64,000 nucleotides of DNA, taken from contig OZ024743.1 of assembly GCA_964016885.1 (NCBI GenBank), forward strand, positions 342,557,781 through 342,621,780. Direction: 5' to 3'. The position numbers and the translations under genes are program-made. Source of the DNA: Eledone cirrhosa. Its lineage: Eukaryota; Mollusca; Cephalopoda; Octopoda; Eledonidae. The notes under the pieces were generated by a model. The model did no database searches. It was not told where the DNA came from and saw only the letters and a list, made by a program, of their open reading frames with translations. This document shows, piece after piece, positions 21,191 to 32,739 of this stretch (the first letter of the stretch is position 1; each line of letters opens with the position of its first letter).

Positions 21191-21284
21191 CCCTTGATAA
21201 GTTTGGCTATTTATTCACCAGGCTAAAAATTCTTACTTAGTCCAGAAATAGCCGTCGAAACGGCTTGAGCTCTGCCGTCGTGGT
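21189..21284 (+). ncRNA. Hammerhead motif, CGGC family, degraded core
   Basis: Plus strand: ACCCC then core UUGAUAA (C3 and G8 changed), long helix II (GGCUAUUU with AAAUAGCC), GAAA at 21,257-21,260, helix III CGGC with GCCG around a nine-base loop, cleavage triplet GUC, then GUGGU closing helix I with one mismatch. A homologue at 30,468 has perfect helix I. Structure is conserved; the core is not. Confidence 0.6.
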
Positions 21285-21294
21285 CATACTTGTT

Positions 21295-21329
<35 letters not shown>

Positions 21330-21332
<3 letters not shown>

Positions 21333-21417
21333 AACGAGTAGGACCCCGACGGCTGAGCTCAAGAATTAGCCGCCGAAATGGCTTGAGCTCAGCCGTCGGG
21401 GTCCTACTCGTTCCTAT
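21330..21417. repeat. Mini inverted repeat of the CGGC hammerhead family
   Basis: aggaacgagtaggaccccg... and ...cggggtcctactcgttcct, arms of about 40 bp. Both arms contain the helix III/GUC part only. It is separated from the preceding copy by a (TA)n run at 21,297-21,329. Confidence 0.8.
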
Positions 21418-21528
21418 TACCCACTCCACTATCCTAAGTATTGAGTACTTTGGTGCGTTAACGTCCATCTGGTTACTTACCACATTTCCTTCGTTATATA
21501 TATTTATATATATATACCTGTCAATAAT

Positions 21529-21722
21529 TGTTTCTACTTTAGGCACAAGGCCAGCAATTAACCAGTGCATTACTGGTACTTTATTTTATCGACCCCGTAA
21601 GGATGAAAGGCAAAGTCAACCTCGGCGGGATTTGAACTCAGATCGTAAAGGGACGTAACTATGCTGGAAAGCATGGCGTCCAACCCTCTACCGATACTGC
21701 CAATCCACCGCCCAATTAATAA
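21529..21722 (-). mobile_element. tRNA-derived SINE with 17-bp target duplication
   Basis: Complete type I SINE in minus orientation, from tgtttctactttaggcac to gatactgccaatccacc. Exact direct repeats atatacctgtcaataat flank it at 21,512-21,528 and 21,723-21,739. It inserted at the edge of an AT-rich flank of the hammerhead family. Confidence 0.92.
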
Positions 21723-21949
21723 ATATACCTGTCAATAATGTGCTCAAAGGAGTATAAACACTTTAATTTATATTTTTAATTATCGTGTGTCTATCCTGCC
21801 TTTCATAGGTAATAGATTATATACACTGGTGGTCTTTCCCTGTTTTATTGATGGCGCTCTATCTCTCTCTAGTGTGTTACCTTTTTCAACATATTGTATT
21901 TTAAAGAGCTCAGTATTCCTTTTATATATAAATATATATACACGTATGT

Positions 21950-22135
21950 GCGAACTTAGGTTTCGGGGTCCAGTTATAGGCACCATTGTATAGTGGAGGA
22001 GCCGCTTTAAAACTGACCTCTCATCTGTCGCTGGAAGAAAGTTAGTGCCTGATTTGAGGCTAGCTTCGAAGCAGCTCCTCCACTATACAATTGTGACCTT
22101 AACTGGACTCTGAAACCTAAGGCCGCGCATACTTG
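21950..22135. repeat. Inverted repeat, arms about 60 bp
   Basis: cgaacttaggtttcgggg, ccagttataggcacc, attgtatagtggaggagc is mirrored by gctcctccactatacaat, gtgaccttaactgg and ctctgaaacctaagg. No hammerhead core and no coding capacity. Confidence 0.85.
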
Positions 22136-22256
22136 TTAAATGTAAGAAACTTTATTCATACAAAATAAGCTCTCTTGCATTAGATTGAGCATTGTTTTCC
22201 TTGACATTTGATCTACGGATGTCTGCATGCCTGCATACATACATACATAATCTGTA

Positions 22257-22535
22257 GAAAAGATAGCCCCGACAATGAACACATTAAAAGCTACAGCAAT
22301 GTGGAAGACATACATATACATAATATGAAAGAGTACTGGTGGCATGTTCCACTCAAAACCCCAATAAAATGCAAACATAACAGACCAGATATAATGATAT
22401 GGGACAGGGAAAAGAAGGCATACACAGTAGTGGAAATTAGCTTCTCAGTAGATGCCAATATAATATTAAAGATCAGCGAAAAGGAGAATATCTTCGCATT
22501 ATGTCCGTGTTTGTCAAATCTTCAGAGACAATGAA
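22257..22535 (+). pseudogene. C-terminal fragment of a restriction-like-endonuclease LINE
   Basis: Plus strand encodes DSPDNEHIKSYSNVEDIHIH then MKEYWWHVP and HNRPDIMIWDREKKAYTVVE. The RPD...VE layout resembles the PD-(D/E)XK endonuclease that ends R2/R4-type non-LTR retrotransposons. The same sequence recurs at 60,100-60,831. After ISEKEN the frame is lost (following residues do not match the other copy), so it is 5'- and 3'-damaged. Here the RPD aspartate is kept. Confidence 0.7.
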
Positions 22536-22869
22536 TATCGATTCGAAAGAAAGGAGTGTGTTCTTTGGGCGATGGAATTGTTGGAAATTATGATCAGGAA
22601 ACATTTATTGAACTCTAGACTGTATAGACAATTTACATTGTAACATAAATGCCTAAAACCTTTCTCTAGATATAGTCCAAGCTAACTTGAACTCTACATT
22701 CATTTTCTTACGAATTGCATCTCTTTGGCTGGCTGATTTTTACATCGAAGTAAACTGGCGCCAAATGTATTATTTCAATCTCTTTTATCATAAATGATTC
22801 CTTTCATCTCTAATGTTCACCCTCGCATCTATCTAATGTCTTAGTGTTTACCGATCAAAGTAGGGAGCT

Positions 22870-23470
22870 GCCATGCCAAGCACGTTGACACCATCCTCAA
22901 CTCTGAAATGAGAACAGTATCTGCTACATTGAACTCTACACCTACTCACTGGCTGTCTACTATTTCTCATATAGCTCTTTCTCACATGCGGCGTCAGAAG
23001 ATGATCCACGAGGCAGAACTTCTACCTAATCCAAGACCGACCCTCCCATCCATGAAAACATGGAAAACCTTCCCAACATGGACTTGAAATCACGCAAACA
23101 ATTCTAGGAATCAATAAAGATCCTTCTGGACAATAACATTTGGTCTGAAGGAAGAGTGGCGAAAATCATAGAATAAGCCCAAACATACCAACCAAGACAT
23201 CGTCCAGGACCCCACATCTAAACTAGTCGGCTTTGACCTTTCTAGAAAGCAATTGATGTCCCTTAATCGAATCCGCACAACACATGCCATGGCTGCGCAT
23301 TATCTCCATCGATGGAAAATAAAAGACAGGACAGCCCACCATGTGACTGTGGAGACCCTGACCAGACAGTGCTGCATGTTATTCAGGATTGCTCCCTCAG
23401 ACGTTTTCCCGGCGGCCTGGAGGCAATCCATAATACTACAAATGACCCCTTAGCCTAGCTCACCAATCTC
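22870..23470 (+). pseudogene. LINE ORF2 C-terminal fragment
   Basis: Plus strand, with frame changes, encodes VDTILNSEMRTVSATLNSTP and HWLSTISHIALSHMRRQKMI (about 22,885-23,000). Later it reads LNRIRTTHAMAAHYLHRW, CDCGDPDQTVLHVIQDC and RRFPGGLEAIH (to about 23,435). 'Histories' of this kind (post-RT helix region, then a CxC...H...C knuckle) are typical of the end of LINE ORF2 proteins. At least two stops lie near 23,080-23,160. A second copy of the last part is at 37,310-37,500. Confidence 0.7.
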
Positions 23471-23515
23471 GATCTGTCTCTAACTATTGAGCCTATGTCA
23501 TACGACAAGAAAATT

Positions 23516-23562
23516 ACACACACACACACGCACACATACACACACAGACACAGACACACATA

Positions 23563-23600
<38 letters not shown>

Positions 23601-23601
23601 A

Positions 23602-23682
<81 letters not shown>
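23516..23682. repeat. (AC)n-(TA)n compound microsatellite
   Basis: About 85 bp of AC-rich units with gacac variants, then about 75 bp of TA. Confidence 0.95.
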
Positions 23683-23687
<5 letters not shown>

Positions 23688-23689
23688 AT

Positions 23690-24960
23690 ATATAAACACT
23701 TGCACAAATACCAAAACATTTGATAGAGGCCCTTCGATCATAGCAGACCATGGATTGGTGTCTAGAACGAGAAGTCCCTCTCCAAGGCACAAGCCAAGGC
23801 GGCGCTTTTGTGAAGAAGACCAGTAGTCGGCTATGTAGGCAAGTCTGAATAAGAAAATACTAATGGACAATATATCTATATGACACAGAATTCCACACAA
23901 ATAAACAATTAATCATATGTTGTGTCTAATGCAAATTACCCAATGCGTTCTTCCTTTTTAGATAGAGTAGGATATTTTTAGAGAGATATTTCACTGCTCT
24001 CTCTCTTTTTGTTCATTGGCAATAGAAACGCTCTCTCGTCTCACAGGTTTTGTGGTTCTCTATTAAACCTTCGTAATAGCGTACAGTAAGAAGGAGTTGA
24101 GTACTACACTATTTATTTATTTATTTATTCAATTTAAACGTCCGCATAGATCTAGTAAGCTATGATAGACTAGGGGAAAGTATCGAGTACTCCTAACAGT
24201 TGGTAATCAAAAAGAGCTAGTGAAACAAGTAAAAAAAAAAAAATCAGAAAAAAAGGAAAAAACAAAACAAAACAAAACAAAATAAAATAAAGATAACATT
24301 TCAAATATTGTAGGCTAATGGGAGGCAGATTGTGCATAAGAAATCAAAAAAGAAAAGGAAAATAAGATACGATTTATGATATTAAAGTTATCTATCGCAA
24401 AGTCAATTTGACAAACATCAACCATTTATACATTTCATGAAAGAGTGACATAATGAACGAGAGCTAGTACATTTGATAGTATCTAACTCTTTTCAAATGG
24501 AAACATTAAAAAAAATACATATAAAGAAATAAAACAAGAGTCAAACGCAAACCTATATTAAATCTATAAATATTTCGAAATATAGAAATAATTTTTATTG
24601 TAACAGTAAAAAGTGATCTGTTAGATTGAGATATTTTCTACAACATAAATTCAATTCCAATATCTTATAACTAACTCGTCATTCATTTGCATACTTTTAT
24701 TGCCAATAATGGAGCAATAACAAGGCAATTAAGTTGTACACATATATTTACTACAGTAAGTCAATCAGATTAGTGAATTGTAAATTATTTCTCGGTACAC
24801 TCAACAAATGTTTCCTCTGTCTCTTTCTATATTTTATACACATTCCTGAAACACTTTGAAAGTACTTCCTTACCATGTCGCTCCAACTACACATTATAAT
24901 TCAACATCTGTATGCCATTAATACATTGCTTTAATAGTATATACACCGCCCTTCCTACAT
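23690..24960. other. No recognisable gene
   Basis: AT-rich DNA with a small ttta array at 24,113-24,130 and an A-rich aaaac/aaaat stretch near 24,230-24,295. No known repeat recognised. Confidence 0.4.
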
Positions 24961-24976
24961 AACACATACACACACA

Positions 24977-24980
<4 letters not shown>

Positions 24981-25053
<73 letters not shown>
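24981..25053. repeat. (TA)n microsatellite
   Basis: Pure TA array, followed by a palindrome. Confidence 0.95.
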
Positions 25054-25060
<7 letters not shown>

Positions 25061-25071
25061 CGTACATATAT

Positions 25072-25192
25072 ATATGTGTGTGCATGTATGTATATATATA
25101 TACATACTACTGTACGTCTGTATACATATATGTATGTACGTATACATGCAGTAGTATGTATATATATACATACATGCACACACATATATATG
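25072..25192. repeat. Palindrome at the end of a dispersed repeat family
   Basis: Arms catatatatatgtgtgtgc to tacatactactg, and cagtagtatgta to gcacacacatatatatg, about 48 bp each. The palindrome and the 25,430-25,700 sequence recur at 46,500-46,925 and 48,510-48,910. Confidence 0.8.
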
Positions 25193-25314
25193 AATTCATA
25201 TGACTCCAGTTCCCCAGTGAATTAACAACCCAGCAAGGAACTGGGCATATCAGAGTATTGACAATATCATACACCTAAACAACATATGTACTTGTCTATA
25301 CCATACTAATTCAA

Positions 25315-25369
25315 ACTGCCTGAAGAGGTCACAGCCAAAGATGGCTGTCACTGAAATATATATAGCAGT
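25315..25369 (+). ncRNA. Type I hammerhead ribozyme motif, intact core
   Basis: Plus strand: helix I ACUGC with GCAGU; core CUGAAGA (25,320-25,326); helix II of eleven positions (CACAGCCA with UGGCUGUC as its centre, one C-C mismatch); GAAA at 25,353-25,356; helix III AUAUAUAU; predicted cleavage triplet AUA. The homologue at 39,415-39,470 has a C-G to U-A compensatory change in helix II. Confidence 0.8.
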
Positions 25370-25429
25370 AATAAACGAAGCTAAATTTTAATCATTTGAC
25401 TTTTATTTAACTTTATTTTACATACATGC

Positions 25430-25705
25430 ACACACATATATATATGTACGTATGGATTTACCGAACATTTATTTTAATGCTCGGTTTGTTTGTAAACAAA
25501 CATCCCAAATTAAGCTGTACAGTGTTTAGCAACCATCGTTGCCATTTTGTTTAACACTGACAAAGGAACGATGTACTAGTTCCAAGCTTATTAGCTATCG
25601 TCAGCACCGTATACTTTCCTGCCAGATGATTGAACGTCTGAAAGTATATACCTTCCTTATGCATATTAACGGCTGAACAGCCTTATTTGCATATATATAT
25701 ATGTA
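25430..25705. repeat. Dispersed repeat with CAGAUGA/GAAA motif, copy 1
   Basis: Contains taccgaacatttatt, gctcggtttgtttg, caaccatcgttgccatt and tgccagatgattgaacgtc. The same 270-bp block is at 46,560-46,800 (inverted) and 48,630-48,880. All three keep CAGAUGA and GAAA, but I could not pair helix I, so a ribozyme is not claimed. Confidence 0.75.
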
Positions 25706-25856
25706 TGTACGTATGTCTGTGTGTGTGTGTATACATTTAATGACTAAGAGGTGAAACTACAGAGTAACAGGTTCGCCACTAAGCCATTAAATGAATTTAA
25801 AATCTCTATTTCGGTATTGAGAACTTTTTCTCACGTCCGTCAATAATACACGGATA

Positions 25857-26035
25857 TATCATCATCACCATCATCATCATCATCATCATTTTACGTCAGC
25901 TTTTCCCTGCTTGCAAGGGTGGGACGGGTCCTCTTCACCACAGCATCTCTCCATTTGTCACGGTCCTTCGTCATCTTATCTGTGAGCTTCAGCGATCTGA
26001 GGTCAGCTCTCACCACCTCCGCGGCCCATGTAAGT
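25857..26035 (-). pseudogene. LINE 3' end with (ATG)n tail
   Basis: Minus strand encodes RADLRSLKLTDKMTKDRDKW then RDAVVKRTRPTLASREKLT and a TAA stop (complement at 25,891-25,893). Immediately after the stop comes (ATG)n, the complement of (ATC)n at 25,859-25,889. A 'DRDKWR' end followed by a short-unit tail is typical of some LINE C-termini. Only about 45 codons survive. Confidence 0.7.
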
Positions 26036-26104
26036 ATGTTTATAGTGCGCAGAGATTGTGGAATAGTTACATGAGATTGAGGGCTTAATATTCAGTATTT
26101 CATT

Positions 26105-26165
26105 TATTAATGATTCTGACACGCGTTTCGCTTTAATTGCGTTACACCTGCACCAATCTAAATTG
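26105..26165 (-). ncRNA. Possible decayed hammerhead
   Basis: Minus strand: GGUGCAGGUGUAACGC, AAUUAAAGC, GAAACGCGUGUC. The GAAAC and minimal helix III then GUC are typical of PLE hammerheads. The CUGANGA box is not recognisable and helix I does not pair. Weak call. Confidence 0.3.
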
Positions 26166-26259
26166 CTGATTATAAACGCAAAATTACTGAGTACAGTGTC
26201 AGAAGATGTTACATGTACAGCTCGTCGGGGAAAATTACATTCGGTTATGTTGATCAATC

Positions 26260-28060
26260 GATATCAAAGGAGAGCCGATGGGTGGTTTTAGTGGAAGTTG
26301 AACAATCAGTGTTTGAGAATTTCCAGAATGTTCTTGATGATGACAGTATTCAAATTAGCGCAGTTTATTTTATTGATAAGGAGTGACTTTTAATATCCAT
26401 CTATAATTTTACAGATAGCTAATGTGGTAAATAAATTTATTTAGATATTAAGATAAGGGAATTACCGTTTCGACGTCTTTGATTTAGCGCCTATATCTTA
26501 ATATTTTAACCTGGTGATATGACATCTGAATAGTTCTTTATATGTTACATAGATTTTTAATACTTCTATAGTTGTAAGAGGAAAGGTCTGGTTGAGATAA
26601 TTTGTATTATTATAGAAAGTGGATATTGCATCCTGATCACTTGGAGGCGCGATAAATTTAAAGATTTATAGGTTTCATCATAAAATCTTGTTTTGAAGTG
26701 GTTTTATGTGTATTTCCTGAGTGGGAGTTAGGGAGTTTAAATCGTGTAGATAGATGACACTTATAAGAATCTTCCACTTTACTTTCTAATTGTTTTTTTT
26801 TTTCATATTTTGTTTTATGAGTTGTGGATGCTTGTTGAAACCGTTTATAATGTGTTTTTTTTATATGGAGAAGTTATGCATTGATTGAGTATTGGTCATA
26901 GCAGAATGATATTAGTATTGCGATTCATTGTATGTTCTGGATGAGTGTCATCTATGCTTATTTGTAGCGTTGTAATGAACTAAGTTGCATTCCGTATATA
27001 GATTTAGGATATCGATTAGGATGAATTGCATCTAAAGAGAATAGGAATATCTAATTGGGGATTAGGCAATTTAGTACTCTAGGTAGTCAATTCCTTGTAC
27101 CTAGAGAAAGTTTTAAAAGATCTATAATTTGAAGTATATTAAGTTCTTACGGGTTATAATCTCCAGTACTTCTACCTAGCAGAGATCGCATTCACGTCGT
27201 TTGCTCTAGTAAGGTCTTGTCGATTGTACAATAGACCATATAATTTTGTAGTTGATGTTCTGTTTCAACTGCCGTCTTCGTTCGCAATTTTGGTTAATTT
27301 CTGCAAGGTATTAGTTTTATTAAGTTCAGTCATTTCAATGTGACCATGCTCCAGCCCAAACATTTAATCGTTCATATCAATGAAATACCTATTGTGTAAG
27401 CCCACTATTTACTTTCTCAACCCCCTATTGTTGAACTGCTACGTTAAGGGAGAGAAGCAATTAGTAAATATAAAACCCCTATACACATATACATTTATAC
27501 TTATATATATTTGTATATTAATTAATTAGTATTTTTCAATCTAGCTAACTTGGTCATTTGCAAAACAAACACTTATATAATTGTATTAGTGTTTATCATA
27601 TATTAATTTATATTAATTTGTATTTCACGGCTCAGAAATATCTTTCTTTGAGCTATTTAATTGTAAAAGACTGTTTGAGTTTATAACTCTATATATAGTA
27701 TATTTTTATATACATGCATGACAAGTTTCCACGCAAGACATTGGTCAAACGGAAGCTAAAGTAGAGGATACTTTCTCAAAGAACAGCGCAGTGGTATTGA
27801 AACTGAAACCATTTACTCGCGAGGTAATCTCCTTAACCACAAAGACATGTCTATGTAGAGAAATTATTTTTGAAAATCTGTAATTACGCTGTGTGGATTT
27901 TAAAATATAGAGATACGTACAAATTAAAATTAACTGAACACCTTTATTTGCTTCAAGTCTATTTTTATTATCGTATTGAATATACCTGTACTTAAACACA
28001 CACTTATTTAATGAGTATTTCTGCATCTACAATATTGCAAAAATAATTACAAATAAAATA
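26260..28060. other. No recognisable gene
   Basis: About 1.8 kb of AT-rich, apparently single-copy DNA. No microsatellite longer than a few units. Short frames only (longest 93 codons at 27,745-28,026, minus, no recognised domain). Confidence 0.45.
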
Positions 28061-28065
28061 AAATA

Positions 28066-28281
28066 ATGGTTTCTCATTTAGGCACAAGGCCTACAATTTT
28101 GGGGGAAGAAGAAAGTCGATTAAATCGACCACAGTGCGTTACTGGTACTTCATTTTATCGACCTCGTAAGGACGAAAGGCACAGCTAACCTCGGCGGGAT
28201 TTGAACTCAGAACATAAATGGCCACAACTCTAGACTTAAAAGCATGGCGTCTGACGCTCTACTGGTACTGCCCATACACCA
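28066..28281 (-). mobile_element. tRNA-derived SINE, type II
   Basis: Minus orientation with the G-rich insert (ttttgggggaagaagaaag, then tcgattaaatcgacc). B-box complement gatttgaactcag is present. Flanks share aaataaaat-like bases on both sides, a plausible but low-complexity target duplication. Confidence 0.88.
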
Positions 28282-28433
28282 CTTTTAGAAATAAAATGAA
28301 ATAATAAAAATATTCATTTAACATATAATTAGCTAAAACAATGGATAATACATTCTATATAACAGAACTTTGTCGAATATAAAATAGGACTTGTAATCTT
28401 AAATACTGTAAATAGTAGAACATATATGTTCAG

Positions 28434-28482
28434 GCATGGCTGTGTAGCTAAGCAGTGTGCTTTACAACCATATAGACCTTTC
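28434..28482 (+). mobile_element. SINE head of the second tRNA family
   Basis: ggcatggctgtgtagctaag, then gtgtgctttacaaccatatag. Head only. Confidence 0.5.
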
Positions 28483-30060
28483 CTCTACTTTCCCATACAG
28501 TCAGATCTGCCCTTCCTTACCCCTTCCCCATTTTATCATTACATTATTTTGCTTTTATCTTTCTTTCTCATATTTATTTCTGGTTAGATTCCATTACAAG
28601 GTTGCTTGATAAAATGCTTTTTATCATCAAGTGTCTTCCTCCTTCAAATGTATTGTACCATCAAGTACATTCTACAATCAAGTGTATTCTATATTCATGT
28701 TTTCTACCATCAAGTGTATTCTATCGGAAGGATGATAAACGCGGACGGCTTATTGTATAGGCACGTGAATTTCCAACCAAAAAGCTAGTGGATCGTATTT
28801 TGCCTTCAACACTGTATTGTGCCAGTAGATATGACAATAAATTATCTGTATGACCAAGCGAACTTAGATGTTAGTAGGTACTGAGTTTAATTATGTCTGA
28901 TGGGATATGCTGGAATTCTTATATTGTATTGGAAATAATTGATTCAACAAGGCATTTTAGACGATTGAAACATTTCGCTTGGGGAAGTAGCAAATATATC
29001 CTACTTGGACAAGCACTCACACTCAAATGTATAAAAATAGTAAACCATATATGGTTACAGTCAAAGACCTATGTAGATAATATGAAACGAGATTTCATTA
29101 TAATGTTTTAATGTGTCGATATGTATATATGTAATTGAAACCTTCCTTTCACCATCCCCCAAATGTATCTCATAACTCACGCAGTCTTTATTGACAGACA
29201 CCTTACTGAAGTAATGAACTAACCTATTCATCACCTTGATTCTAAGTCCAATAATCCCTCTGAAGATATGATACAGAAAATATAATAAGGACAGAGAAAG
29301 GTAGGGACAGAGAAAGAGAGGGAAAGAAAAGTGGAGGGACAGAGAAGAGAGAGAGAGAGAGCGAGAGAGAGAAAGGGTGTCAAAGGAAGTGGGGGAAGGG
29401 ATGGAGAAGAAGGAAAGGAAATGAGATAAAAATCGTTTGTTGGCAAAATGTTTTCGCAGGCAGCTGCAACTTGGTCACTCGTTCTCAAAGAAATAATAGC
29501 CTAATCTTTCGCAAAATCATATCCTACAATCTTAAATAGAAGCTATAGTAAATAATATAAGATCAGAAAATAGAGGAAATAGAGAAAATATTTCATGGTC
29601 GGCGAAATAGTTGTTATTGTTGCTATAGACCAAAGGTTCTCAACCCATTTTGCCCCTCGAAAACACGAAATTTTTCCATTTTTCAATATACTACTCATTT
29701 TGGGCCAAATCAAGTTATGTTAGAATCTGTAAACAAATCTTTAAAAAATACTCGTACGAATTAAATACAAAAAAGTTTCAGTCCAAAATAAAAGCAAGCT
29801 ATTTCAAATTATATATTTTCAAAAATAGACGCGAATGTTCTCAAAGATTTGATCTCAGTCGAAAAAGCCTTTTTTTTTATTCTATATTTCACTGTTAGTT
29901 GTTGCAATATTTTGAGTGGATAGACAATTCTACAATTCAAACTGTAAAGTCAAAATACAAAAGATGCAAAATATGAAGAATTTCTTACCTTTCTCTTGAA
30001 TCACAAACTCAAGGGAAAAATAGTACCTTGCAAAATAAAGTGCCTCGATCACAAACTTAG
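28483..30060. other. No recognisable gene
   Basis: Contains a run of related 'catcaagtgtattct' phrases at 28,617-28,725 (about four imperfect units of roughly 25-30 bp) and a GA-rich tract at 29,290-29,430. Otherwise no repeat or coding signal. Confidence 0.4.
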
Positions 30061-30099
30061 TTGCAGCGAATGAAGTGAGCAAACAATATCTGTATCCCT

Positions 30100-30341
30100 T
30101 ATATATATATACACACACATACACAACACATACATGCGCGCGCGCACTAACACACACACACGCACGAACAAACTTGTGTGTGTGTGTCTGTGTGTGCCTT
30201 GTTTTTGGTACAGAAAGTATTTTGTCTCCAGTTTTTATTGCCGGGTCAAAGGCCACTGCTCATTTCAACAACGTCAAATGACAACGCCATATATTGACCC
30301 GGCAATAAAAACATATATATATATATATGTGTGTGTGTGTA

Positions 30342-30375
<34 letters not shown>

Positions 30376-30376
30376 A
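30100..30376. repeat. AC/GT microsatellites around a small inverted repeat
   Basis: Inverted (AC)n/(GT)n at 30,108-30,198. Then attgccgggtcaaaggcc and atattgacccggcaat form an inverted pair at 30,237-30,308. Finally there are (TA)n/(GT)n arrays. Confidence 0.75.
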
Positions 30377-30467
30377 CGAAGGAATTGTGGTAAGGAACCA
30401 GATGGACCATAACGCACCAAAGTACTCAATACTTAGGGTAGTAGAGCGGGTAATAGGAACAAGTATG
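30376..30467. repeat. Flank of the CGGC hammerhead family
   Basis: acgaaggaattgtggtaag to gcgggtaataggaacaag. It matches inverted copies at 14,638-14,720 and 21,415-21,497, so the family unit extends beyond the ribozyme to the next (TA)n. Confidence 0.8.
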
Positions 30468-30563
30468 ACCCCGACGGCAGAGCTCAAGCCGTTTCGACGG
30501 CTATTTCTGGACTAAATAAGAATTTTTAGCCTGGTAAATAAATAGCCGAACTTCTCAGGGGGT
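30468..30563 (-). ncRNA. Type I hammerhead motif, CGGC family, best copy
   Basis: Minus strand: helix I ACCCC with GGGGU, perfect. The core reads CUGAGAA, so G8 is A. Helix II is long (CGGCUAUUU with AAAUAGCCG). GAAA is at 30,492-30,495. Helix III is ACGGC with GCCGU around nine bases. Cleavage triplet is GUC. It lies on the same strand about 1 kb downstream of the PLE coding end at 31,585. Activity is doubtful because of the G8 change. Confidence 0.65.
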
Positions 30564-30564
30564 A

Positions 30565-31580
30565 TTACCTTATATGGGAAGATAGTAATTGTCAAAAGGA
30601 TTGGTCAAAAATTTGTTGTAAAGACAGATAAATCTATCATGGCATTTGGTGGGAGGTAGGGGTGGCTGAACTTGTCGGTATAACAAAGAGGGAGTGGGGG
30701 AAACCCAGTGAAGCGTTGAAATTGAAATCTATACAGCAGATTCTAAGGATAGTGTATAAAAGGTCGAAAAAGTGTACTGGAGAAGAGGAGGGGTGAGGGA
30801 GTTGAATAAATAGGTAAATCGAAAGGGAGTAAAAAAAAACATTATGAAAATAAGGAAATAAATATATAAAAACAATTTCTGGTTACTACTCCATTTCTAC
30901 AATCACCAAATTTCTCATTGGTATTGCTAAGCTATAGAAAAGTTTAATAGGTGGAGAATAGGAAAAATACTAAATATGAGATTGTAGTGAAAGAATTTTA
31001 TAAAGCCGGCTTTACAGGGGGTCTAACACCGCTGCTATAGATAGTTAGTAATCAGCCAATGCTATCTTACAATGACAGGTTAATAAGTTGAGAACAAAAA
31101 TACTAAAATACTACTACAAAAATATTAGTACAAAATATTAATACAAAAATACTAATACAAATATACCACTAAGAAATTTAGAAACCATAGAAATGGAGCA
31201 GCAACCAGAAAGAAAAAAATTTACTGGGGTCTAACACATCTGCTATAAAAAGTGTAATCGGCCAATTCTATCTTAAAATTAGGGGGGGGTACTGAGGCTA
31301 CAGAGGACCAATGGGCTGCATCGGGGTAGGTGAAAGGTGAAAAAAAGACGAGGAAGGAGATCTGGGGTGGAAGGACTAGTAAAGAGATGGGGGAAGAAGG
31401 AAACATAGGGGAAAAGATTAAAAAGTTACGTCTACCTTTGTAAGCAGGGGTTAGCCCTTACAAAATCGGCAAGTGGGGGTATCAGCCCCCCCCCCCCCGG
31501 GTCATTATGGGGTTTGAGGGCGAGGTAAGTTCTACGCAATCTGTGTTTGCATGCAGTTACCAGTTCATCTTTCTTGTTTA
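30565..31580 (-). other. Presumed PLE 3' untranslated region with internal duplication
   Basis: No coding signal. A unit containing ggggtctaacac, ctgctata, and cggccaatkctatctta-like sequence appears twice (about 31,017-31,070 and 31,215-31,275), about 200 bp apart. A C-run of 14 lies near 31,485. Between a minus-strand PLE ORF and a same-strand hammerhead. Confidence 0.5.
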
Positions 31581-31584
31581 GGAG

Positions 31585-32025
31585 TTAGGAGTGGTCCTTC
31601 AAAAACAGCATTTGTAATGTTTCCTCCGAGCATAAGTTACACAGTCGGCGTCCTCCCGTGTAAAAGTTAGCTCTGGACAGTAAGCTCCAAGTGAGATTGT
31701 AGGTTATATTATTATCTTTGAGGTCCCAGATGTGGCCCGAAAGTGTAGTGGTATGTCGCCGGGCCGGGTTTCGGAAAGTATGTCGGTGTTGGTGGAGCCG
31801 GGTCTTGAAGTCACAAGCGGTTAATCCTATATAAGCTTTGTTGGCGGTGTCCGTCCTCACGTTGCACTGGTAGATTACATTACGATCTCGGCATCTGTTG
31901 TTGAGGGGGCACATGGATCTATCAGGACAGTTACACCTCCTGGTCGGCTCTCCACTGGTGTCTAGGTTATTTCTTCTATAGGGACCTCGAGATGGTCTAT
32001 AGCAAAGGTTTTCAATGTTATAGCT
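31585..32025 (-). pseudogene. PLE C-terminus (GIY-YIG), 5'-truncated, open frame
   Basis: The minus strand encodes CYRPSRGPYRRNNLDTSGEP, then the Cys cluster CNCPDRSMCPLNNRC, then NVIYQCNVRTDTANKAYIGL with RLHQHRHTF (GIY-YIG module), LSGHIWDLKDNNITYNLTW, and CNLCSEETL before the stop. The stretch from about 32,025 to 31,585 is free of stops, so this is the least damaged PLE endonuclease in the window. The reverse transcriptase is missing (5' truncation near 32,030). It is probably not expressed as a full protein. Confidence 0.88.
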
Positions 32026-32441
32026 CTGATTAATTCATTTTTAATTCATTCATTTATCGAGCAAAACTAGTAAAGGATGGAATCCTTATAAATATGTTTA
32101 TATTTATGTATTTCTATATATGTATGTATCTTCTATAATTTGTCTTGTACTCCCTCATGGTTGAGTAAAAAATCAGGCTGAAATAGAATGCTTCTTCTAG
32201 CAACTCTGTTACTCGCCAATAGTCCACCCTTTACTACCTTTCTAGATGACCATAAACCATGCGATAATTTTCCCTTTCGAAAACTTAACAGGCAACGATC
32301 AGTTCGAGGTCTCATCATAAGCAATTATACGTCACAGTCATAACTGCACATTAATTGCACTTTGCCTGTCTACCAATCGGCTAAACTGCAATCGGAATAT
32401 TGAAGTAAAATTAGGTTAATTTCTATCTAATTTCTCTTCAC

Positions 32442-32442
32442 A

Positions 32443-32513
<71 letters not shown>
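32442..32513. repeat. (TA)n microsatellite
   Basis: Pure TA. Beyond it 32,560-32,650 holds a diverged flank of the CGGC family (actctattacat, ctgaagtattgagtactctg). From 32,030 to 32,440 nothing is recognised. Confidence 0.95.
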
Positions 32514-32515
<2 letters not shown>

Positions 32516-32739
32516 AAAAGTCATTCTTGCCGTTTTCACAGCAAATTTGTTGTCGAAATGGCCAGCTATCGGGCCCTTACTCTTTATTACATTTTCACTC
32601 TACTATCTGAAGTATTGAGTACTCTGCTGAATCATGGTTTTACTGTATATATATAATCAAGTGAAATCAAGTGATTTCACTTGAGTTCAACGGGGAAAGG
32701 GAAATAACATGAATATGTAAAAGCTTTATAAAATAATTT

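Noticed and set aside
26260..28060. Decayed PLE N-terminal coding region on the minus strand
   Set aside because: A few suggestive words near 27,200-27,350, but no conserved RT block could be identified.
29256..29285. CUGAAGA followed by GAAA near 29,260
   Set aside because: No pairing for any of the three helices; chance occurrence in A-rich DNA.
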